From positions 1 to 48,702 of the forward strand of contig CANGTL010000019.1 in the NCBI GenBank assembly GCA_947456815.1: a stretch of 48,702 bases of DNA, in the 5' to 3' direction. Of the stretch, positions 45,401 through 48,702 are shown piece by piece (the first letter of the stretch is position 1; the number at the start of each line of letters is the position of its first letter). Below the pieces are notes generated by a model. It was not told where the DNA came from and ran no database searches. It saw nothing but the letters and a program-made list of their open reading frames with translations. This DNA is from Flavobacteriaceae bacterium. GTDB lineage: Bacteria > Bacteroidota > Bacteroidia > Flavobacteriales > Flavobacteriaceae. A program made the translations under genes and the position numbers.

Positions 45401-46557
45401 TACCAAGCTTCAGCAGTATCGTGCCAGCCATTTCCATTTGCATCTAGCCAAATTGAAGAGGTAAGATCCATTCGGTCATACCCAGAACTCAATGCGTTCC
45501 AGCGGTCTTCGATAATGTCGCCCATGCCATCATTATCGGAATCTAAATCGTAAACATCTGCAACACTATCTTGGTCACTATCTACTAATGATTGTGTAAT
45601 AGTGATATCATCCAAAGCCAGGTCGTTGCCAGTTCCACCTACTTGGTTGTTTTTGAATATGATTGATACGCTACCAGTGGTTGGTGTGAATGTTGCCGAA
45701 AATTGATACCAATCGCCGCTTAGATTTCCAGCCGTAGTTGGTGCAATATTTCCGGTTGTAATGGTATTCAAAAGATTATTACTTAGGTCGCGGAATTCAA
45801 CGGTAAGATTTGGTCTAAATCGACCACCAATACCTGGAGCATCAGAGCGGTCTAAATTAAGCACCCAAAAGCTATACGTTAGCGGCGCATTGGCAATGAC
45901 ACCTTCAACTATAGTTCTGTAAAATTCATCTGTAATTACTGGTGTTGCATTAAAAAGCGCCATTTTACCATTAGTATCTGCTGTAGTGTGATCGACACCT
46001 TGATACCAATAACTAGGCGCCCACGACGCGACAGCAGTTGTTCCTGCTTTATCACTAATGGTATATTGACCGTCGTTTAAATCTTTATTGGTGTCGCATT
46101 CGTCTGCTGCTTGCGCTGTCGTACCATCTTCATAACAATAAGTGGTACTCGCGGTGGGGACATTGTCGTAAATTCTTCCTCTCGTAGTGCCAACACCGAA
46201 AGTTTCATTTAATAGTGTAACGGCAACTTGTCCGCTCAAAACAGAACTCGATGCATTGCTTTGTTCAATATCGTCGGGAATACCATCGTTGTCGTCATCA
46301 GCGTCTATATAGTTGAAGATTCCGTCGCTGTCGCTATCAAGAAACGTAGGACTTGCTGCTGTTACTTTAGCATAAGAAGGAATATTTGTTTGTGTAGTAT
46401 TTTGTTTCGAAAAACTTCCTACTAGATTTTCGATATTTGTCTCATGAAAATAGTCTTTTACTTTTTGAGACTGGGAGAAGAGTAATAGGGTTATTAGAGA
46501 TAAACCTATTGACCCGATTGCATTTTTTGGGTTTTGGGTAATTGCATTCATACACAT
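42481..46557 (-). CDS. T9SS-exported TSP3/LamG surface protein, paralogue of the giant gene
   Basis: 1358 residues. The N-terminus has a hydrophobic segment (IGSIGLSLITLLLF) for export; the ATG at 46551 is an alternative start. TSP3 calcium-binding repeats appear at about 73-100 (DSDSDGIFNYIDADDDNDG) and 320-530; between them is a beta-rich domain with CYEDG and VDHTTADTNGKMALFNA. A LamG-type domain (LYLDFDGRNDYGQG, about 530-690) follows, then a region shared with the larger paralogue (WYLQLDGKIDLQGKSQLVQT, SGSIERDQQGQANKFNYNYW), and a T9SS sorting domain (TLYNMLGQFIVEWKL, ending GNVGKKVIIH). It has no anchor-D repeats. Near 43158-43197 about 12 residues look out of frame (GELQDRRRRSCP). Probably a surface adhesin or structural protein. 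Confidence 0.85.
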   Translation of the reverse strand: MCMNAITQNPKNAIGSIGLSLITLLLFSQSQKVKDYFHETNIENLVGSFSKQNTTQTNIPSYAKVTAASPTFLDSDSDGIFNYIDADDDNDGIPDDIEQSNASSSVLSGQVAVTLLNETFGVGTTRGRIYDNVPTASTTYCYEDGTTAQAADECDTNKDLNDGQYTISDKAGTTAVASWAPSYWYQGVDHTTADTNGKMALFNATPVITDEFYRTIVEGVIANAPLTYSFWVLNLDRSDAPGIGGRFRPNLTVEFRDLSNNLLNTITTGNIAPTTAGNLSGDWYQFSATFTPTTGSVSIIFKNNQVGGTGNDLALDDITITQSLVDSDQDSVADVYDLDSDNDGMGDIIEDRWNALSSGYDRMDLTSSIWLDANGNGWHDTAEAWYAVNTSADFDGDSVPNYLDLDADNDALFDVDEAGIYYGDGDINCDGEGEGTDSDQDGILSMFDTFSGFGNLGKVLPLDTLSSGNPDFLNVQSNSGVYDINTTLFASLDSNNDGIIDGTSDVDRDGIRDAFDTDTNYFGSPRDLNRKLYLDFDGRNDYGQGSAILGGLSSASLMGWINLNNAFSSDGIIMGQNRFNIRISSSRKLEAVVNGTTLTCDTNILNTAQWYHVGAVYGGGLLKLFINGEMVASTAASGSIAADATALTIGKDPSAPTKYFKGKIDELRVFNVALTDEQFQRMVYQEIQNTASQVRGAVIPRDIGALPFANLLRYYRMDVYKNDIIDDLSTPSFDTGTGMKIYNNKTINVQQAPMPFVTERAGDFATGVNSPTNEIRGMDIMDQDWSIVQVKHNISETAENTDLGMIVNPAIIVTMNNDTKIQNDWYLQLDGKIDLQGKSQLVQTTNSDLEVSSSGSIERDQQGQANKFNYNYWSSPVGAINNSSNNTSYTVDQVLRDGTDPNDIHNITWTTGYDSAPTTPITLSSYWIFKFQNLSPIYANWEAVGANGTLFSGQGFTMKGIDNGQESQNYTFTGKPNNGTISIPIAANNLNLCGNPYASALDADDFILDNLTSTTGAIYFWEHYNTNPSHILLEYQGGYAVRNLIGGIPPVSPAGISGLGSSTRIPSRYIPVGQGFLMYGSNIGGDIVFNNNQRNFVKETEANSNILFRQNRDTIADISRGELQDRRRRSCPKIRLGFTSPNGYHKQILLGFMNELASAGIDKGYDAPQLDNLTNDMCFINNNVKLSIQGDGYFNRSRVFPLSVKTDSDGLVKFTLDGVENLEDNQKIFIYDAVENRFYNIKNEPFAVNLQAGNLDNRFRLCFKRSTNTNNKIENSSAVDVSLVNNDKTIIIAKNDADTVVQSATLYNMLGQFIVEWKLNESNQDQFVEIPVNDISQGTYILKINTSNGNVGKKVIIH

Positions 46558-46914
46558 TTTATTAGTAGGTTAATAGAATGTTGAGTTGAATTCGAGAAGT
46601 TTTGTTTGGGGAATGTAAATTTCAGAGATTTTTGCAATTACATCGACAATAAACTTATTTATTCGATAAAATACATTAAAATTTAAAATATATACGTAAA
46701 AGATTACATTTTATATTTGATTGACTTCAGTTTAAACGTTAGAAAAATCGAAATAATGCAACGGGATTATTATTACGCGGTAATTAATTTACAATTTAAT
46801 CATCGGTCGACGAAATTCTCTAGTCACTTTTCACAATTTGAGCAACAACATTGACAAAGACAGTCAACAAAATCGAAATGGTAAGTCTTACGACTATTAC
46901 CTCAGAGGAATTGC
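46558..46914. other. AT-rich 357-bp intergenic region, no recognised feature
   Basis: This stretch separates the start of the 1358-aa surface protein gene from the tRNA fragment. It should contain the promoter of that gene, but I find no clear TAnnTTTG box on the minus strand. A 32-codon plus-strand frame from 46756 is too short to support. Nothing else can be claimed. Confidence 0.5.
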
Positions 46915-46952
46915 AAAAAAAAAATCCCCAAACATTCCTGTTTAGAGATTTT
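46915..46952 (-). terminator. Terminator belonging to the tRNA gene
   Basis: On the minus strand AATCTCTAAACA and TGTTTGGGGATT form a stem (two U-G pairs) with a GGAA loop, followed by ten T. It lies 8 bp past the 3' end of the tRNA fragment, in the right orientation to end the original tRNA transcript. Confidence 0.7.
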
Positions 46953-46960
46953 TATTTTCT

Positions 46961-47002
46961 GTAGCGAGGACGGGAGTTGAACCCGTGACCTCAGGGTTAT
47001 GA
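46961..47002 (-). pseudogene. 3' fragment of tRNA-Met(CAT); likely attachment site
   Basis: Minus strand, 5' to 3': TTCATAA (anticodon loop with CAT), CCCTG (3' anticodon stem), AGGTC, the T-arm ACGGG-TTCAACT-CCCGT, CCTCGCT (3' acceptor strand) and A as discriminator. The 5' half is gone: the bases before the loop are ATGAAA instead of CAGGG, and no D-arm follows upstream. Tyrosine integrases often recombine in the anticodon loop, leaving such a 42-nt copy at one end of the inserted element and an intact tRNA at the other end. Confidence 0.75.
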
Positions 47003-47043
47003 ATTTCATATTTTATAGAAATAAAACCCTATATGTTATTGAT

Positions 47044-47079
47044 GTGTAGAAAATCGTGTACCGTTTTGTGTACTCAAAT
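47044..47079. repeat. Three GTGTA direct repeats at 12-bp spacing
   Basis: GTGTAGAAAATC, GTGTACCGTTTT and GTGTACTCAAAT follow one another without gaps, 42 bp inside from the tRNA fragment. Short direct repeats close to an attachment core are expected of integrase arm-type or accessory sites. The role is inferred from position only. Confidence 0.45.
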
Positions 47080-47196
47080 TAAACCGCAATATAATCATTT
47101 TTTTAAATGATTATAATTCCTTTTCCAATTTTCCCAATTCTTAGCATTTTTCATCACATTGATAATCATTGAATAAAATATCCTATTTTTACACTC

Positions 47197-47523
47197 GTGA
47201 AATTATTTAGTATCATAATATCATTTTATATAATAGCACTTTCGTGTTTGCCTTGCGCAGATATTGAAGTAAGTAGCTTTGCGCATAATGCAACAAAATT
47301 TACTGGAAACCACGAAGACCATTCTCACGATAAGGAAAATGATTTATGTTCTCCTTTTTGTATTTGCAGTTGTTGTGGCACGCAAATAGTTAGTCTATTA
47401 CATATTGATACAATAAATTTTCCGATACCATCAAAAGGTATTAAAACAAAATTACCTACTTACACATACGTTTTTGCTTCCAATTTCTTCGGAAGTATTT
47501 GGCAACCACCTCAAATAGCATAA
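47197..47523 (+). CDS. Small His/Cys-rich exported protein (DUF6660-like), metal-efflux associated
   Basis: 108 residues from a GTG at 47197. A signal segment (FSIIISFYIIALSCLPCAD) is followed by a His/Asp stretch (NHEDHSHDKENDLCSPF) and a Cys cluster (CICSCCGTQIV), which together could bind copper or a similar metal, and a C-terminal part YVFASNFFGSIWQPPQIA. Small proteins with this plan stand just before CusA/CzcA genes in many Bacteroidota, and I place it in the DUF6660 type from memory. It precedes the RND pump by 94 bp on the same strand. Confidence 0.75.
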   Translation: MKLFSIIISFYIIALSCLPCADIEVSSFAHNATKFTGNHEDHSHDKENDLCSPFCICSCCGTQIVSLLHIDTINFPIPSKGIKTKLPTYTYVFASNFFGSIWQPPQIA

Positions 47524-47525
47524 TG

Positions 47526-47595
47526 AAGCCCGAGTAATTTCGGGTTACAGAGTTGTGGATTTTCCACAGTATTCAATGGGCATTAGTGCCTAATT
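47526..47595 (+). promoter_or_regulatory. Consecutive hairpins between the small protein and the RND gene
   Basis: CCCGA/TCGGG (47529-47544), TGTGGA/TCCACA around TTT (47554-47568), and GGGCA/TGCCT (47578-47590) lie in the 94-nt leader before the RND gene. No long T-run follows, so they are more likely RNA processing, stability or attenuation elements than simple terminators. This is inference. Confidence 0.35.
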
Positions 47596-47617
47596 ACTCA
47601 TTCATTATACTATTACG

Positions 47618-48702
47618 ATGATAAATAAAATCATTAATTTTTCCGTAAACAACAAACTCATTACAGGCGTTTTGTTGACGATATTTGTTTTGTTTGGCAT
47701 TTATTCATTCACACAATTAAGTGTCGATGCGTTGCCCGATGTAACCAATAATCAAGTGCAAGTAGTTACAAATACTCCTAATTTGGCTACCCAAGAAGTT
47801 GAACAGTTTATAACGTATCCATTAGAAACCGAGTTCAAATCATTGTCTGATATGGTCGAATTACGAAGTACAAGCCGTTCGGGTTTGTCGGTAATTACGA
47901 TTGTTTTCAAAGACAACGTTCCAGTTAATATTGCTCGTCAGCGAGTAGATGAAAAAATAAAAACGGCTACCGATAATATTCCAAAACAATACGGAACCCC
48001 TGAATTATTACCGCCAACAACAGGACTTGGCGAAATATTTCAATATGTTTTAGTGCCAAAAAAAGGATATGAAGAAAAATATGACTTATCCGAATTAAGA
48101 ACCATTCAAGATTGGATTGTGCGCCGTCAATTATTGGGAACAGTTGGCGTGGTTGATGTGAGTAGTTTTGGTGGTAAACTAAAACAATACGAAGTTTCAG
48201 TAAAACCCGAACGACTTTCGGCTAACAATCTAACGTTAATCGATGTGTTTGATGCGTTGCAAAACAACAACGAAAACACAGGCGGAAGCTACATTGATAA
48301 AGGTCCAAATATTTATTTCATTCGTGGAGAAGGATTAATTCAAAACCTAGAAGACATCAACAATATTGTAGTCAAAAACAATACAGGTGTTCCTATTTTA
48401 ATAAAGGACATTGCGGAAGTTAAATTTGGTTTTGCACCTCGTTACGGAGCAATGACAAGAAACGGCAAAGGCGAAACCGTTGGTGGAGTAGTTTTAATGC
48501 AGAAAGGAGAAAATGCTGTACGAGTAATTGAACGAGTAAAGGAAAAAATGAAATCCATCGAAAAATCTTTGCCAAAAGGTGTAAAAATTGATGTATTTGT
48601 AGATAGAACCAAACTAATTGAGAAAACTGTTAGTACGGTTTCAACCAATTTATTAGAGGGTGCATTAATCGTTATTTTAGTTTTGGTTTTGTTTCTCGGC
48701 AG
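47618..48702 (+). CDS. cusA: CusA/CzcA heavy-metal efflux RND transporter (partial, runs off the right end)
   Basis: The ATG at 47618 opens a frame of 361 codons that continues past the window; no stop is reached. INFSVNNKLITGVLLTIFVL is the first membrane helix; then VDALPDVTNNQVQVVTNTPN, the family marker of heavy-metal RND pumps (HAE1-like CzcA/CusA), and the porter domain with VPVNIARQRVDEKI, GTVGVVDVSSFGG and GGSYIDKGPNIYFIRGEG. The second helix begins LLEGALIVILVLVLFLG. It exports metal ions such as Cu(I), Zn or Co across the envelope with an adaptor and outer-membrane channel, expected downstream. Metal specificity depends on Met residues in parts not present here. Confidence 0.93.
   Translation, partial: MINKIINFSVNNKLITGVLLTIFVLFGIYSFTQLSVDALPDVTNNQVQVVTNTPNLATQEVEQFITYPLETEFKSLSDMVELRSTSRSGLSVITIVFKDNVPVNIARQRVDEKIKTATDNIPKQYGTPELLPPTTGLGEIFQYVLVPKKGYEEKYDLSELRTIQDWIVRRQLLGTVGVVDVSSFGGKLKQYEVSVKPERLSANNLTLIDVFDALQNNNENTGGSYIDKGPNIYFIRGEGLIQNLEDINNIVVKNNTGVPILIKDIAEVKFGFAPRYGAMTRNGKGETVGGVVLMQKGENAVRVIERVKEKMKSIEKSLPKGVKIDVFVDRTKLIEKTVSTVSTNLLEGALIVILVLVLFLG

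Noticed and set aside
46961..47002. Complete tRNA gene
   Set aside because: Only the anticodon loop onward is present; the 5' anticodon strand, D-arm and 5' acceptor strand are missing, so it cannot fold as a tRNA.
47554..47568. TGTGGATTTTCCACA read as paired DnaA boxes
   Set aside because: It is a single small palindrome in the leader of the metal pump gene; more easily a hairpin. Neither half is the exact box.

Overview
The window looks like chromosomal DNA from a member of the Bacteroidota, most likely Flavobacteriaceae and close to Flavobacterium. The evidence is low GC, several proteins ending in type IX secretion (T9SS) type A sorting domains, Bacteroidota-type -7 promoter boxes (TAnnTTTG), the long form of GAPDH, and many small intergenic repeats of a flavobacterial kind. 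No computation or search was run; all calls come from reading the sequence.

Left part (1-8 kb): the tail of a T9SS protein, an intergenic repeat zone, a small membrane protein, prfC, and a four-gene plus-strand operon. That operon has two SurA/PpiC-type chaperone-isomerases, a lipoprotein between them, and a MoxR AAA ATPase, and suggests outer-membrane protein biogenesis. Middle part (8-33.7 kb): housekeeping and envelope genes. These are an unrecognised anchored protein, an acyltransferase, aconitase, a secreted DUF4874/DUF4832 protein, an APC permease, GAPDH, an HtrA protease, the dapF-GNAT-mltG-DUF2279 operon, a lysozyme-like protein, the dnaA-ptp-rsmI operon, a thioesterase, the ribD-HAD-yigZ operon, prmC, a MacB-type permease and hisS.

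Right part (33.9-46.6 kb): two adjacent minus-strand genes for giant T9SS-exported surface proteins of 2769 and 1358 aa. They share their C-terminal half (calcium-binding TSP3 repeats, a LamG-type domain, the same following region and a sorting domain). The larger one also has a Gly-rich region, Ig-like modules and seven choice-of-anchor-D repeats. The smaller one shows a short out-of-frame stretch bounded by two homopolymer runs.

Right edge (46.9-48.7 kb): a 42-nt 3' fragment of a tRNA-Met gene, still followed by its terminator, abuts sequence with three GTGTA repeats spaced 12 bp apart. Next come a DUF6660-type His/Cys-rich protein and the start of a CusA/CzcA heavy-metal RND pump. This is best read as the edge of an integrative element inserted in a tRNA gene.

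The least expected content is intergenic: four arrays of 7-bp tandem repeats, three copies of a structured RNA-like element (possibly the Flavo-1 motif), a 163-bp MITE-like hairpin that supplies the last codons of rsmI, and paired long palindromes. I found no CRISPR array, no intact IS element, no phage gene and no rRNA. I saw nothing that is convincingly a new defence or biosynthetic system.
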